A DNA stretch of 64,000 nucleotides from Ramlibacter henchirensis. Lineage in GTDB: Bacteria > Pseudomonadota > Gammaproteobacteria > Burkholderiales > Burkholderiaceae_C. Below, in pieces: positions 1-11,154 of this stretch. The stretch spans positions 744,001-808,000 of the forward strand of contig NZ_SMLM01000001.1 of the NCBI RefSeq assembly GCF_004682015.1, read 5' to 3'. The notes under the pieces are model-generated. The model saw nothing but the letters and a program-made list of their open reading frames with translations, made no database searches and was not told the origin of the DNA. The position numbers and the translations under genes were made by a program. How positions within the stretch are numbered: the stretch's first letter is position 1; every line of letters begins with the position of its first letter.

Positions 1-648
1 CAGGCGCGGCGCCACGTTGGCCGTGACGCTCACGTTGCCCTTTCCGCCGCACAGCATCAGCGCCACGGCGGTGGGGTCGTCGCCCGAATAGATGGAGAAG
101 CCCTTGGGCGCATCGCGCAGCAGCCACTGGGCGCGCTCGATGTTGCCGGTGGCTTCCTTGATCCCGACGATGCCAGGCACTTCGGCCAGCCGCAGCACCG
201 TGTCGTGCAGCAGGTCCGCCACCGTCCGGCCGGGCACGTTGTACAGCACCATCGGCAGGTCGCCCACCGCTTCGGCGATGGCCTTGAAGTGCTGGAACTG
301 GCCTTCCTGCGTGGGCTTGTTGTAGTAGGGCACGACCTGCAGCTGGCAGTCGGCTCCGACCTTCCTGGCGAACTTCGCGAGCTCGATCGCCTCGGCGGTG
401 GAGTTGGCGCCGCAGCCGGCCATGATGGGCACGCGGCCGCGCGCCTGTTCGACCGAGACGCGGATGATCTCCTGGTGCTCCTGCACGTTGACCGTGGGCG
501 ATTCGCCGGTGGTGCCGACCACGCCGATGCAGTCGGTGCCCTCGGCGATGTGCCAGTCGATCAGCTTGCGCAGCGCGGGGTAGTCCACGCTGCCGTCGTC
601 GTGCATCGGGGTCGCCAGGGCCACGATGCTGCCTGTAATCGGGGTCAT
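1..648 (-). CDS. dapA: 4-hydroxy-tetrahydrodipicolinate synthase, 3' end beyond the window
   Basis: This is the first enzyme of the lysine/diaminopimelate branch; it condenses pyruvate with aspartate semialdehyde in the cytoplasm. Only the first 216 codons are present, running off the window edge; the family is about 290 residues. The N-terminus reads [15 protein letters not shown]. Motifs seen are [11 protein letters not shown] near residues 42-52 (pyruvate carboxylate loop with the Thr pair), YNVPGR with Tyr about 136, the Schiff-base Lys about 164 in IKEATGN, and [11 protein letters not shown] at the truncated end. The start ATG overlaps the stop of the upstream methyltransferase gene (ATGA), so the two are probably translationally coupled in an operon with the SDR gene further upstream. 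Confidence 0.97.
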   Translation of the reverse strand, partial: MTPITGSIVALATPMHDDGSVDYPALRKLIDWHIAEGTDCIGVVGTTGESPTVNVQEHQEIIRVSVEQARGRVPIMAGCGANSTAEAIELAKFARKVGADCQLQVVPYYNKPTQEGQFQHFKAIAEAVGDLPMVLYNVPGRTVADLLHDTVLRLAEVPGIVGIKEATGNIERAQWLLRDAPKGFSIYSGDDPTAVALMLCGGKGNVSVTANVAPRL

Positions 649-1217
649 TGTCGGGTTCGCTCGGGGATGGGGGATTCTATCTGGAGCGGGTAGCGCACCC
701 GCCCACGGTCGGGCTGGGGCCGCAGGGCCGCAATCCTCTGCACGAAGCGCGGCGGGTCCTCGAGGAAGCCGTCCTCGTACGCGACGACCCGCAAGCCGCG
801 GCAGGCTTCCAGCAGCTCGCCGTTGCGCAGCAGGAAGTCGGGCCGCGAGGGCTTGCCGACTTCCCCGTTGCCTTCGGCGAAGGTTTCGTAGATCAGCACC
901 CCGCCGGGCGAGACGCTGGCGAGGATCGCGGGCCAGAGCGGCCGCCAGAGGTAGTTGGTGACGACCACCGCGCCAAAGGTTTCACCGGGCAGCGGCCAGG
1001 GACCGCCCTCGATGTCGGCCTGGATCGCGCGGCCGGCGGAGCCTACCGCGGCGATCGCTTCCGGATCGCGATCGATGCCGGTGACGGCGTGGCCGCGGTC
1101 CGCGAACCACCGCATGTGGCGGCCGCGGCCGCACGCCACGTCGAGCACCGTGGCGCCGGTCGGCACCAGGTGCGACCAGCGCTGCACCCAGGGCGAGGGC
1201 GCTTCGGTGCCGTGCAT
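645..1217 (-). CDS. class I SAM-dependent methyltransferase (substrate unknown)
   Basis: A 190-residue Rossmann-fold methyltransferase of the short, TehB-like size class. Motif I is [10 protein letters not shown] near residues 24-33, followed by an acidic strand-2 end (GIDRD) and a motif IV region [11 protein letters not shown]. No DNA- or rRNA-recognition domain is attached, so the substrate cannot be named. It begins one base after the SDR stop codon and ends in a 4-base ATGA overlap with dapA, which points to a three-gene operon. The chemistry is confident; the biological role is not. Confidence 0.85.
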   Translation of the reverse strand: MHGTEAPSPWVQRWSHLVPTGATVLDVACGRGRHMRWFADRGHAVTGIDRDPEAIAAVGSAGRAIQADIEGGPWPLPGETFGAVVVTNYLWRPLWPAILASVSPGGVLIYETFAEGNGEVGKPSRPDFLLRNGELLEACRGLRVVAYEDGFLEDPPRFVQRIAALRPQPDRGRVRYPLQIESPIPERTRQ

Positions 1218-1218
1218 C

Positions 1219-2058
1219 TCAGTCGCCCGCCCTTGCCGGCCGTGCGGCGCCGGGCCGGACCTCGTCGGCCAGCACCCTCAAGGCGATCTTCTCGACCACG
1301 CCGGGCGCGAGCAGCTTCATCAGGCGGCCGAGCTTGCCTCCGGCGGTCATCACGATCTCGCGGCGGCGGTCTTCCATTCCCTCGACGATCTGCCTCGCGC
1401 ATTCGTCGACGGGCATCGCGCCCTCTTCCTTCAGTCCGCTGCGGCACGCAGGGCGGCCCTGGGCGTTGAACCCGCGGCGGCGGATCTCGGTCGCGACCAC
1501 GCCCGGATAGGCGATCGTTACCGCGACGCCCGCCGGCTTGAGTTCCGCCCGCAGCGCCTCGAAGAAGCCGGTCATCGCGAACTTGGTGGCGCTGTAGGCC
1601 GTGCGGCCCGGAACCCCCATCAGCCCGGCGAGAGAGGAAACGGCCACGATCTGGCCCCGCGTGGCCTTCAGGTGCGGCAGCGCCGCATGCGTGCACCAGA
1701 CGCTGCCCCAGAGGTTCACCGTCATCAGGTCCTGGTACCAGCCCAGGTCCGCGGGCGCGATGTCCTCGAACAGCGCATGGGCCGACATGCCGGCGTTGTT
1801 CACCAGGCAGTCGATGCCGCCGAAGTGCCGCACCGCCTGCTCGATCAGCGCGCGGCATTGGGACTGCTGCGTGACGTCGGTGGGCACGATCACTGCGTCG
1901 GCGCCGGCCTCCTGGCACTGCGTAGCCACCCGCGCCAGCTTCTCGCGGTTGCGGGCGGCCAGCACCAGGGCCGCATGACCGCGCCGGCGCTGGGCCAGCT
2001 GGAGAGCGAGCTCGGCGCCGATGCCGTCGGAGGCTCCGGTGATGACGTAGGTCTTCAT
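1219..2058 (-). CDS. SDR-family NAD(P)-dependent oxidoreductase
   Basis: A 279-residue classical short-chain dehydrogenase. Starting at MKTYVITGAS places the cofactor loop TGASDGIG at residues 6-13; a start eight codons further up is possible but adds a non-conserved leader. Also visible are LVNNAG, the catalytic Ser in VAVSSLAG and the catalytic pair in YSATK. The C-terminal third, with the repeated charged and proline segments, resembles SDRs acting on lipid or acyl substrates, but the substrate cannot be deduced. It is the first gene of the SDR-methyltransferase-dapA run. Confidence 0.85.
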   Translation of the reverse strand: MKTYVITGASDGIGAELALQLAQRRRGHAALVLAARNREKLARVATQCQEAGADAVIVPTDVTQQSQCRALIEQAVRHFGGIDCLVNNAGMSAHALFEDIAPADLGWYQDLMTVNLWGSVWCTHAALPHLKATRGQIVAVSSLAGLMGVPGRTAYSATKFAMTGFFEALRAELKPAGVAVTIAYPGVVATEIRRRGFNAQGRPACRSGLKEEGAMPVDECARQIVEGMEDRRREIVMTAGGKLGRLMKLLAPGVVEKIALRVLADEVRPGAARPARAGD

Positions 2059-2124
2059 GGGCCGGGATGTTCCCTCATTCACGCGCTGGTGGATGTCGGG
2101 TCATTCCCGCGCATCAGGCAGGCG

Positions 2125-2265
2125 TCAGCGGCCGAAGCAGGCCCAGATCTGCTCCGCGACCATGACCGCGATCTCGGGGTGCGTGTACATCGCGAACACC
2201 GCCCCCAGCGCCACGGCGGCGCCGGCCCAGGCGGCCAGCTTGCGGGCGTGCGGCGTCAGGTTCAT
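2125..2265 (-). CDS. 46-residue single-pass membrane protein, function unknown
   Basis: The sequence starts MNLTPHARKLAAWAG and has one hydrophobic stretch at about residues 11-26, then a short tail with an isolated Cys (WACFGR). Its ATG overlaps the stop codon of the MFS transporter (ATGA), which is the main support for it being real and translationally coupled. It may be a small partner of the transporter, but nothing in it identifies a function. Confidence 0.6.
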   Translation of the reverse strand: MNLTPHARKLAAWAGAAVALGAVFAMYTHPEIAVMVAEQIWACFGR

Positions 2266-3479
2266 GCCGGTTGCGCCGCGGGCACGCGGTGGATGGCGGT
2301 CTCTCGCACCGGCAGGTTCACCAGCGCGGCGAACACGCCCAGCGCGATGGCGAGCCACCAGACGATGTCGTAGCTGCCGGTGCGGTCGTACAGCAGGCCG
2401 CCCAGCCAGACGCCCATGAAGGAGCCCACCTGGTGGCTGAAGAACACGAAGCCGCTCAGCATCGAGAGGTGGGCCACGCCGAAGATCTGCGCCACCGTCG
2501 CATTGGTCACCGGCACGGTGGACAGCCACAGCAGGCCCATCACCGCGGAGAACACGTAGACGGACATCGGCGACAGCGGCGCCCACAGGAACGCGGCGAT
2601 CGCCACCGCGCGGGCGAGGTAGATGAAGGCCAGGATCTTGCGCTTGGCCAGCTTCTGGCCGAGCGAGCCGGCGATGTAGGTGCCGAAGATGTTGAACAGG
2701 CCGATCAGGGCCAGCGCGTAGCTGGCGACTTGCGGCGACAGCCCCTTGTCCTTGAGGTAGCTGGGCATGTGCACGCCGATGAACACGATCTGGAAGCCGC
2801 AGACGAAATAGCCGGCCATCAGCATCTGGAAGCTCGGGTACTTGAAAGCCTCCGCCAGCGCCTGCCCGATGGTCTGGTCGCGCTTCGCAGGCGCACCGGC
2901 CTTGAAGCCCGGCTCGCGCAGGCCGAAGGCCACCGGCACGATCACCAGCGACAGCAGCGAAAGCACCAGCAGCGCCTGCTGCCAGCCGATGCCCGAGATC
3001 AGGAAGCCTTCCACCGGCACCATCAGGAACTGGCCGAACGAGCCGGCCGCGGCCGCCATGCCCATGGCCCACGAACGCCGGGCCGGGTCGAGCTGGCGGC
3101 CGATCACGCCGAAGATCACCGCGTAGGTCGTCCCGGCCTGCGCCGCGCCGATCAACACGCCCGCGGTCAGCGCGAACAGCAGTGGCGTGGGCGACAGCGC
3201 CATGCCCGCCAGCCCGAGCGCGTACACCAGGCTGCCGGCGATCAGCACCCGGAAGGCGCCGAAGCGGTCCGCCGCCATGCCGGCGAAGACGCCGAACAGG
3301 CCCCACGCCAGGTTCTGGATGGCGATGGCGAACGCGAAGGTCTCGCGGGTCCAGCCCTGCGCCTGGGTGATCGGCTGGAGCCACAGCCCGAAGCCGTGGC
3401 GGATGCCCATGGACACGGTGACGACGGCGGCGCCGCAAAGGAGCACCTGTCGCATGGAAAGTCGGTCGTTCGGAAGCAT
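2262..3479 (-). CDS. MFS transporter (monocarboxylate/oxalate-formate antiporter-like)
   Basis: A protein of about 405 residues with roughly twelve hydrophobic segments. It contains a GMAADRFG loop between helices 2 and 3 (major facilitator motif A position) and a FGLWLQPITQAQGW segment near the N-terminus, typical of the OFA/MCT-like branch. Two starts are plausible: MLPNDRLSM at 3479 and MRQVLLCG at 3455; neither has a strong Shine-Dalgarno. The 46-residue membrane protein is coupled to its stop codon. Substrates in this branch are usually carboxylates; the actual one is unknown. Confidence 0.85.
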   Translation of the reverse strand: MLPNDRLSMRQVLLCGAAVVTVSMGIRHGFGLWLQPITQAQGWTRETFAFAIAIQNLAWGLFGVFAGMAADRFGAFRVLIAGSLVYALGLAGMALSPTPLLFALTAGVLIGAAQAGTTYAVIFGVIGRQLDPARRSWAMGMAAAAGSFGQFLMVPVEGFLISGIGWQQALLVLSLLSLVIVPVAFGLREPGFKAGAPAKRDQTIGQALAEAFKYPSFQMLMAGYFVCGFQIVFIGVHMPSYLKDKGLSPQVASYALALIGLFNIFGTYIAGSLGQKLAKRKILAFIYLARAVAIAAFLWAPLSPMSVYVFSAVMGLLWLSTVPVTNATVAQIFGVAHLSMLSGFVFFSHQVGSFMGVWLGGLLYDRTGSYDIVWWLAIALGVFAALVNLPVRETAIHRVPAAQPA

Positions 3480-3620
3480 CGGGCGACTGTAGTCAATCGG
3501 CCCCTTCCCCGCCCGACGCGGGGCTGACAACCCCGATGCTCTTTGGCCCGGCGAATGATGACGGGCGGGCATCAATCACGCGGGCCTGTAAATTCATACA
3601 GCCTCGCCGCGAGCGACCAC

Positions 3621-3626
3621 TACAAT
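3621..3626 (+). promoter_or_regulatory. putative -10 box just upstream of parE
   Basis: TACAAT lies 11 bases before the parE ATG and no good -35 hexamer is present at normal spacing. Transcription from it would start about five bases before the ATG, giving an almost leaderless mRNA, which fits the absence of any Shine-Dalgarno sequence. Confidence 0.35.
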
Positions 3627-3637
3627 CCGCCTCCCAT

Positions 3638-5611
3638 ATGGCCACGCGTTCCTCTCTCGCCACCGAATACTCCGAAGGTTCCATCCGCGTCCTCAAGGGG
3701 CTGGAGCCTGTCAAGCAGCGTCCGGGCATGTACACCCGCACGGACAACCCGCTGCACATCGTCCAGGAAGTGCTGGACAACGCCGCCGACGAGGCGCTGG
3801 CCGGGCACGGCAAGCGGATCAAGGTCACGCTGCACACCGACGGCTCCGTCAGCGTCGAGGACGACGGCCGCGGCATCCCGTTCGGCCTGCATCCGGAAGA
3901 GAAGGCGCCGGTGATCGAGCTGGTGTTCACCCGCCTGCACGCCGGCGGCAAGTTCGACAAGGGCAAGGGGGGCGCCTACAGCTTCTCGGGCGGCCTTCAC
4001 GGCGTGGGCGTGTCCGTCACCAACGCGCTGGCCAAGCGCCTCGAGGTCACCAGCCACCGCGAGGGCCAGGTCGCCACGATCGTGTTCTCGGGTGGCGACG
4101 TGATCGAGCCGCTGAAGCTGCGCAAGGCGGCGGAGGGCGACCGGCGGCAGGGCACCACCGTGCGCGCGTGGCCCGACGGCAAGTACTTCGAATCGAACCA
4201 GCTGCCGATGGCCGAGCTAGCCCACCTGCTGCGCAGCAAGGCCGTGCTCATGCCCGGCGTGGCCGTGTACCTGGTCAACGAGAAGACGCGCGAAAGCCAG
4301 AGCTGGCAATACAAGGGGGGCCTGCGCGACTACCTCATGCAGACCCTGCCGGCCGACCCGGTGATCCCGCTGTTCGAAGGCGAGGGCTACGCCGAGAACA
4401 ACGAGACCTTCGCCGAAGGCGAGGGCGCGGCCTGGTGCGTGGGCTTCACCGAGGACGGCGCGCCGGTGCGCGAGAGCTACGTCAACCTCATCCCGACCAG
4501 CGCCGGCGGCACGCACGAGAGCGGGCTGCGCGACGGGCTGTTCAACGCGGTCAAGAGCTTCATCGAGCTGCATTCGCTGCAGCCCAAGGGCGTGAAGCTG
4601 CTGCCGGAGGACGTGTTCGCGCGCGCCTCGTACGTTCTCTCGGCCAAGGTGCTGGACCCGCAGTTCCAGGGCCAGATCAAGGAGCGGCTGAACTCGCGCG
4701 ATGCGGTGCGGCTGGTCTCCAGCTTCGTCCGGCCGGCGCTGGAGCTGTGGCTCAACCAGCACGTCGAGTACGGCAAGAAGCTGGCCGAGCTGGCCATCAA
4801 GGCGGCCCAGACGCGGCAGAAGGCCGGCCAGAAGGTGGAAAAGCGCAAGGGCTCCGGCGTGGCCGTGCTGCCCGGCAAGCTCACCGATTGCGAGAGCCGC
4901 GAGCTGTCGCACAACGAGGTGTTCCTGGTCGAGGGCGACTCGGCCGGCGGCAGCGCCAAGATGGGCCGCGACAAGGAATGCCAGGCCATCCTGCCGCTGC
5001 GTGGCAAGGTGCTCAACACCTGGGAAGTGGAACGCGACCGCCTGTTCGCCAACACCGAGATCCACGACATCGCGGTGGCCATCGGCGTCGACCCGCATGG
5101 GCCGAACGACGAGCCGGATCTCTCCGGCCTGCGCTACGGCAAGGTCTGCATCCTGTCCGACGCCGACGTCGACGGCTCGCATATCCAGGTGCTGCTGCTC
5201 ACGCTGTTCTTCCGCCATTTCCCCAAGCTGATCGAGGCCGGCAACGTCTACGTCGCACGGCCGCCGCTGTTCCGCGTGGACGTGCCCGCTCGCGGCAAGA
5301 AGCCGGCGGGCAAGGAATACGCGCTGGACGAAGGCGAGCTCACCCACATCCTGGACAAGCTGCGCAAGGAAGGCGTCAAGGAGGGGTCGTGGAGCATCAG
5401 CCGCTTCAAGGGCCTGGGCGAGATGAGCGCCGAGCAGCTGTGGGAGACCACGCTCAACCCCGACACGCGACGGCTCCTGCCGGTGCGCCTGGGCAAGCTG
5501 GATTTCACCGGCACCGAAGGCCTGATCACCAAGCTCATGGGCAAGGGCGAAGCCGCGGCGCGGCGCGAGCTGATGGAACTGCACGGCGACGCGGTCGAGA
5601 TCGACATCTGA
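3638..5611 (+). CDS. parE: DNA topoisomerase IV subunit B (ParE)
   Basis: The 657-residue ATPase subunit of topoisomerase IV, which decatenates replicated chromosomes together with ParC. Visible are the GHKL ATP site (VLDNAADEAL, DDGRGIP, and the GGLHGVGVSVTNAL lid) and, in the C-terminal half, the TOPRIM domain with EGDSAGGSA and the metal-binding DADVDGSH. Length is normal for proteobacterial ParE and shorter than GyrB, which has an extra insert. The start MATRSSLATEY is chosen because it matches the family N-terminus. It opens an operon with a GNAT gene, a lytic transglycosylase gene and parC. Confidence 0.97.
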   Translation: MATRSSLATEYSEGSIRVLKGLEPVKQRPGMYTRTDNPLHIVQEVLDNAADEALAGHGKRIKVTLHTDGSVSVEDDGRGIPFGLHPEEKAPVIELVFTRLHAGGKFDKGKGGAYSFSGGLHGVGVSVTNALAKRLEVTSHREGQVATIVFSGGDVIEPLKLRKAAEGDRRQGTTVRAWPDGKYFESNQLPMAELAHLLRSKAVLMPGVAVYLVNEKTRESQSWQYKGGLRDYLMQTLPADPVIPLFEGEGYAENNETFAEGEGAAWCVGFTEDGAPVRESYVNLIPTSAGGTHESGLRDGLFNAVKSFIELHSLQPKGVKLLPEDVFARASYVLSAKVLDPQFQGQIKERLNSRDAVRLVSSFVRPALELWLNQHVEYGKKLAELAIKAAQTRQKAGQKVEKRKGSGVAVLPGKLTDCESRELSHNEVFLVEGDSAGGSAKMGRDKECQAILPLRGKVLNTWEVERDRLFANTEIHDIAVAIGVDPHGPNDEPDLSGLRYGKVCILSDADVDGSHIQVLLLTLFFRHFPKLIEAGNVYVARPPLFRVDVPARGKKPAGKEYALDEGELTHILDKLRKEGVKEGSWSISRFKGLGEMSAEQLWETTLNPDTRRLLPVRLGKLDFTGTEGLITKLMGKGEAAARRELMELHGDAVEIDI

Positions 5612-5624
5612 GCGGGCCTCCTGC

Positions 5625-6185
5625 ATGACGAAGCTGCCCACGGCCGACGAGCGCCCCGCGCGTGCGCCGCTGCGCGTGCGGCTGCGGCCGACCATGCAGA
5701 GCGACATCGAGTACGTGCTCTCGATCGAGCGCGACCCGGTCAACCTGCCGTTCATCACGCCGTGGGAGCGCACGCAGCACGAGGCGGCCATCCGCTTCCC
5801 GGATTTCCGCCACTTCATCGTCGAGGGCGGCACCGACCTGTCAGCCGTCGGCTTCCTGATCCTGATCGGCTGCAAGAGCCCGCACCAGTCGCTGGAACTC
5901 AAGCGCATGGTGGTGCAGGCCAAGGGCGCCGGCTTCGGCCGCGCCGCGCTTCGCGTGGCGAAGAAGGTCGCATTCGACGACCTCGGCGCGCACCGTTTCT
6001 GGCTGGACGTGAAGACGCACAACACGCGGGCCAAGGCGCTGTACGACGGCGAGGGCTTCGTGGTCGAGGGCACGCTGCGCGAATCGGTGCGCACCGCGCG
6101 CGGCTTCGAGTCGCTGATCGTGATGTCCATGTTGCAGTCCGAATTCGCCCAGCGTCGCGCGCAGGGGCTGGAGCTGGCGGCATGA
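5625..6185 (+). CDS. GNAT-family N-acetyltransferase (RimJ/RimL-like)
   Basis: A 186-residue single-domain acetyltransferase. The acetyl-CoA loop appears as VQAKGAGFGRAAL near residues 97-109, and the C-terminal motif has ALYDGEGFVVEGTLRES, as in RimJ/RimL-like enzymes that acetylate N-terminal amines. It sits 13 bases after parE and its stop overlaps the transglycosylase start (ATGA), so it is co-transcribed with topoisomerase IV genes. The substrate is unknown. Confidence 0.85.
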   Translation: MTKLPTADERPARAPLRVRLRPTMQSDIEYVLSIERDPVNLPFITPWERTQHEAAIRFPDFRHFIVEGGTDLSAVGFLILIGCKSPHQSLELKRMVVQAKGAGFGRAALRVAKKVAFDDLGAHRFWLDVKTHNTRAKALYDGEGFVVEGTLRESVRTARGFESLIVMSMLQSEFAQRRAQGLELAA

Positions 6186-6958
6186 AGGCCGCTGCCTTCC
6201 TGATCGCGGCGCTCGCAGTCGCAGCGCCGTGGGCCCACGCCGACGTGTGGGGCTACGTCGACGCCAAAGGGATCGCGCACTTCGCCAATGAGAAGGTCGA
6301 CGAGCGCTACGAGCTGTTCTTCCGCGGCGGCACCAGCTTCGATACGGCGCAGGGACTGCCGCAGCAGGAGCCCACGCCTCGCGCAGTGGCGGTGCCCACG
6401 CGCAGCGCCTCGCGCCTCATCGCCTTCTTCGAGGTGTCTCCCGCCTACAAGCAGGTCAAGCACCACCTGCGCGAGGCCTCGCGCGCCGAGAACATCGACT
6501 ACGAGCTGCTGCAGGCGCTGATCGCCACCGAGTCGGGCTTCGATGCCGCGGCGGTGTCGCCCAAGGGCGCCATCGGCCTGATGCAGGTGATGCCGGCCAC
6601 CGCGCAGCGCTACGGCGTATCGGCCGATGCCAGGGTTCCGCTCGAACGAAAGCTGGCCGACCCGCGCACCAACATCCGCACCGGCACGCGCTACCTGCGC
6701 TACCTGCTGGACCTGTTCCCCGGCCGGCTGGAGCTGGCGCTGGCCGCCTACAACGCGGGCGAAGGCGCCGTGATCCGCGCCGGCCGCCGCATCCCCGATT
6801 TCCCCGAGACCCGGAACTACGTGCGCACCGTGCTGCAGCTGTATTCGATGCTCAAACCGCCCGTGCCCGCCCGCCGCGAGCGCACGCCGGCGCGGGTTCG
6901 GATGGAGCTGCCCGGCGGCGCGATCGGCCGCGGCAACCTGCCGCCCGCAACCGACTGA
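6182..6958 (+). CDS. periplasmic lytic transglycosylase (DUF4124 + SLT domain)
   Basis: A 258-residue exported murein lyase. A signal peptide (MKAAAFLIAALAVAAPWAHA) is followed by a short DUF4124-like segment (DVWGYVDAKGIAHFANEK) and the SLT domain from about residue 95. The catalytic Glu is in ATESGFDAAAVSPKGA, followed by GLMQVMPATA and the AAYNAGEGAV motif. It cleaves peptidoglycan between MurNAc and GlcNAc. It is tightly packed between the GNAT gene and parC, so cell-wall cleavage and chromosome decatenation are encoded on one transcript. Confidence 0.93.
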   Translation: MKAAAFLIAALAVAAPWAHADVWGYVDAKGIAHFANEKVDERYELFFRGGTSFDTAQGLPQQEPTPRAVAVPTRSASRLIAFFEVSPAYKQVKHHLREASRAENIDYELLQALIATESGFDAAAVSPKGAIGLMQVMPATAQRYGVSADARVPLERKLADPRTNIRTGTRYLRYLLDLFPGRLELALAAYNAGEGAVIRAGRRIPDFPETRNYVRTVLQLYSMLKPPVPARRERTPARVRMELPGGAIGRGNLPPATD

Positions 6959-6961
6959 CAC

Positions 6962-9289
<2,328 letters not shown>

Positions 9290-9291
9290 TC

Positions 9292-9708
9292 ATGGCGAGC
9301 CGCGAGGAGATCAGCGCCTTCATCGCGAAGGAGTTCCCGCAGACGAAGGTGCGGGTGCTGGAAGTCGGAAACCGCTCCTCCCGCGTGCTGCACGAGGTCG
9401 GCCGCAACGAGCTTCGGCCCGGCGGCACCGTCTCGGGCCCGGTGATGATGGCCACGGCCGACGTAGCGCTCTATGTCGCCATCCTCGGCGAGATCGGGCT
9501 GGTGCCGCTGGCCGTGACCACGAGCCTCAGCTTCAACTTCATGCGCCGCCCGCCCGGCGACCGCAACGTGATCGGGGACTGCCGTTTGATGAAGCTGGGG
9601 AAGACGCTGGTCGTCGGCGAGGTGTGGCTCTACTCGGAAGGCATCGAGGAGCCGGTGGCGCATGCGGTCGGGACGTATGCTTTGCCACCGGAGGCCAAGC
9701 GGGTCTGA
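9292..9708 (+). CDS. PaaI-like hotdog-fold thioesterase
   Basis: 138 residues with the hotdog pattern: a loop of small residues before the central helix (GGTVSGPVMMATADVALYVAI) and strands carrying TTSLSFNFMRRP and GEVWLYSEG. The Asp in TADVALY is the likely catalytic acidic residue of the PaaI group. The acyl-CoA substrate is not predictable. It is the last gene of the parE-parC run and faces the convergent RidA gene. Confidence 0.85.
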   Translation: MASREEISAFIAKEFPQTKVRVLEVGNRSSRVLHEVGRNELRPGGTVSGPVMMATADVALYVAILGEIGLVPLAVTTSLSFNFMRRPPGDRNVIGDCRLMKLGKTLVVGEVWLYSEGIEEPVAHAVGTYALPPEAKRV

Positions 9709-9712
9709 CTGC

Positions 9713-9751
9713 CTTGCTCCCTCTCCCTCCGGGAGAGGGCTGGGGTGAGGG
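9713..9751. repeat. REP-like palindrome between convergent genes
   Basis: A perfect 9-bp inverted repeat CCCTCTCCC / GGGAGAGGG with a 3-base loop (9719-9739), followed by CTGGGGTGAGGG. This matches a type of short intergenic palindrome scattered through many proteobacterial genomes. It could also act as a transcript 3' end for both flanking genes. A diverged copy forms the 3' end of the gene at 16486-19992. Confidence 0.7.
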
Positions 9752-9756
9752 CAGGA

Positions 9757-10212
9757 TCAGCCCACTTCCGCAATCAACTCGATCTCCACGCACGACCCCG
9801 TCGGGATCTGCGCCACGCCGAACGCGCTGCGCGCGTGCGCGCCCCTGTCGCCGAACAGCTGGCCGAGCAGCTCGCTGGCGCCGTTGGTGACGAGGTGGTG
9901 CTCGGTGAAGTCGGGCGACGAGTTCACCAGGCTCATCACCTTCACGATGCGCCGCACGTTGTTCAGGTCGCCGACCGCGGCATGCAAGGTGCCCATGAGG
10001 TCGATCGCGACCGAACGCGCCGCGGTCTTGCCCTCTTCCGTGGTCATGGTCTTGCCCAGCTGCCCGACCCAAGGCTTGCCGTCGCGCTTGGCGGTGTGGC
10101 CGGAGATGAACACCAGGTTGCCGGTGCGGACGAAGGGCACATACGCAGCGGCCGGCGTGGCGACGGGGGGCAGGGTGATGCCGAGCTGCTTCAGCTTGTC
10201 GTAGACGCTCAT
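9757..10212 (-). CDS. RidA-family (YjgF/YER057c/UK114) protein
   Basis: 151 residues with the RidA fold: FVRTGNLVFISGHTA near the N-terminus, the central NNVRRIVKVMSLVNSSPDF, and a C-terminal HARSAFGVAQIPTG whose Arg corresponds to the substrate-carboxylate Arg of active imine deaminases. Such proteins hydrolyse reactive enamine/imine intermediates in the cytoplasm. The gene starts in an ATGA overlap with the stop of the transglutaminase gene, so it is the last member of that operon. Confidence 0.92.
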   Translation of the reverse strand: MSVYDKLKQLGITLPPVATPAAAYVPFVRTGNLVFISGHTAKRDGKPWVGQLGKTMTTEEGKTAARSVAIDLMGTLHAAVGDLNNVRRIVKVMSLVNSSPDFTEHHLVTNGASELLGQLFGDRGAHARSAFGVAQIPTGSCVEIELIAEVG

Positions 10213-11138
10213 CGTGAGTCCTTGGATGTGGGGTCGGCGATTGTAGGGAAGCCGCCGGCATCGAGCGGCGTCACGGTCACGGCCACTTCAAGCGTGTGGT
10301 GCGCACCGCCGTGGATCACGCCGCGCATCGGCGAAACGTCGGAGTAGTCGCGCCCGACAGCCAGCGTCACGTAGTCCTCGCCCGCCGCGCGGTTGTTCGT
10401 CGGATCGAGATCGACCCAGCGCCCGCGGCCGCTCTCGGCGGGCAGGTAGACCGACACCCACGCATGCGAAGCATCACTGCCCACCAGGCGCGACTGGCCC
10501 GGCGGCGGCTCCGTGAGCAGGTAGCCGCTGACATAACGCGCGGGCAGCCCGAGGCTTCGCAAACAGCCCAGCATCACGTGTGCAAAGTCCTGGCACACGC
10601 CCCGGCGCAGGGCCAGGGCTTCGAGCGCCGGCGTGCTGGCATCGGTGGCTTGCGAAACGTACGCGAAGTCTTCGTGGATGCGAGTGGTGAGTTCGCGCGC
10701 AGCTTCGATCAGCGGCCGGCCCGGTGTGAAGCTCGCGCGCGCGTAGGCGGCGAAGTCATCGTGTCGCGGCACGTAAGGCGACGCGAACAGGAATTCGGCC
10801 GCCGGGTCGTACTCCGCGCCGCGGTGATAGCGCAGCCGCTCGCGCGCCTGTTCCCAGGAGAGGCTGGTTTCCGGCGCGTCGTGCGGCACGGTGGACACCA
10901 CGCTGTCGGCCACGACCCGCAGTTCCTCATGCCAGGCCTGCAGCCCGAAGAAGCAGCGCGTGTTGCCGAACACGTCGACGAATTCGCTGTGCTGCACCGG
11001 TTGCGGCGCGATGTCCAGGCGATGCCGCAGCAGCTTCTGCCCTTCGCGATCCGAAGGCCGCAGGTGCGCCATGTGCTGCGCCGTGCGCACCGGGGGCGAG
11101 TAGTCGTAGACGGTCTCGTGGACGACGTGCAGCAGCAT
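10209..11138 (-). CDS. transglutaminase-like cysteine protease/transferase with bacterial N-terminal domain
   Basis: 309 residues. An N-terminal beta domain (bacterial transglutaminase N-terminal type; YDYSPPVRTAQHMAHLRP) precedes a transglutaminase core with Cys182 in RRGVCQDFAH, His225 in DASHAWVSVYLP and Asp245 in DLDPTNN, so the catalytic triad is complete. No signal peptide is visible, so it is probably cytoplasmic. It follows the ATP-grasp/alpha-E fusion by 16 bases and overlaps RidA. Comparative genomics associates these families with peptide or isopeptide bond processing of an unidentified product. Confidence 0.93.
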   Translation of the reverse strand: MLLHVVHETVYDYSPPVRTAQHMAHLRPSDREGQKLLRHRLDIAPQPVQHSEFVDVFGNTRCFFGLQAWHEELRVVADSVVSTVPHDAPETSLSWEQARERLRYHRGAEYDPAAEFLFASPYVPRHDDFAAYARASFTPGRPLIEAARELTTRIHEDFAYVSQATDASTPALEALALRRGVCQDFAHVMLGCLRSLGLPARYVSGYLLTEPPPGQSRLVGSDASHAWVSVYLPAESGRGRWVDLDPTNNRAAGEDYVTLAVGRDYSDVSPMRGVIHGGAHHTLEVAVTVTPLDAGGFPTIADPTSKDSR

Positions 11139-11154
11139 GGAAGAGGGAAGCGGC

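Noticed and set aside
2059..2124. TCATTCCCGCG in the gap after the small membrane-protein gene, as a possible half of the dRS3-like repeat
   Set aside because: The inverted partner is absent, so an 11-base match alone is not enough.
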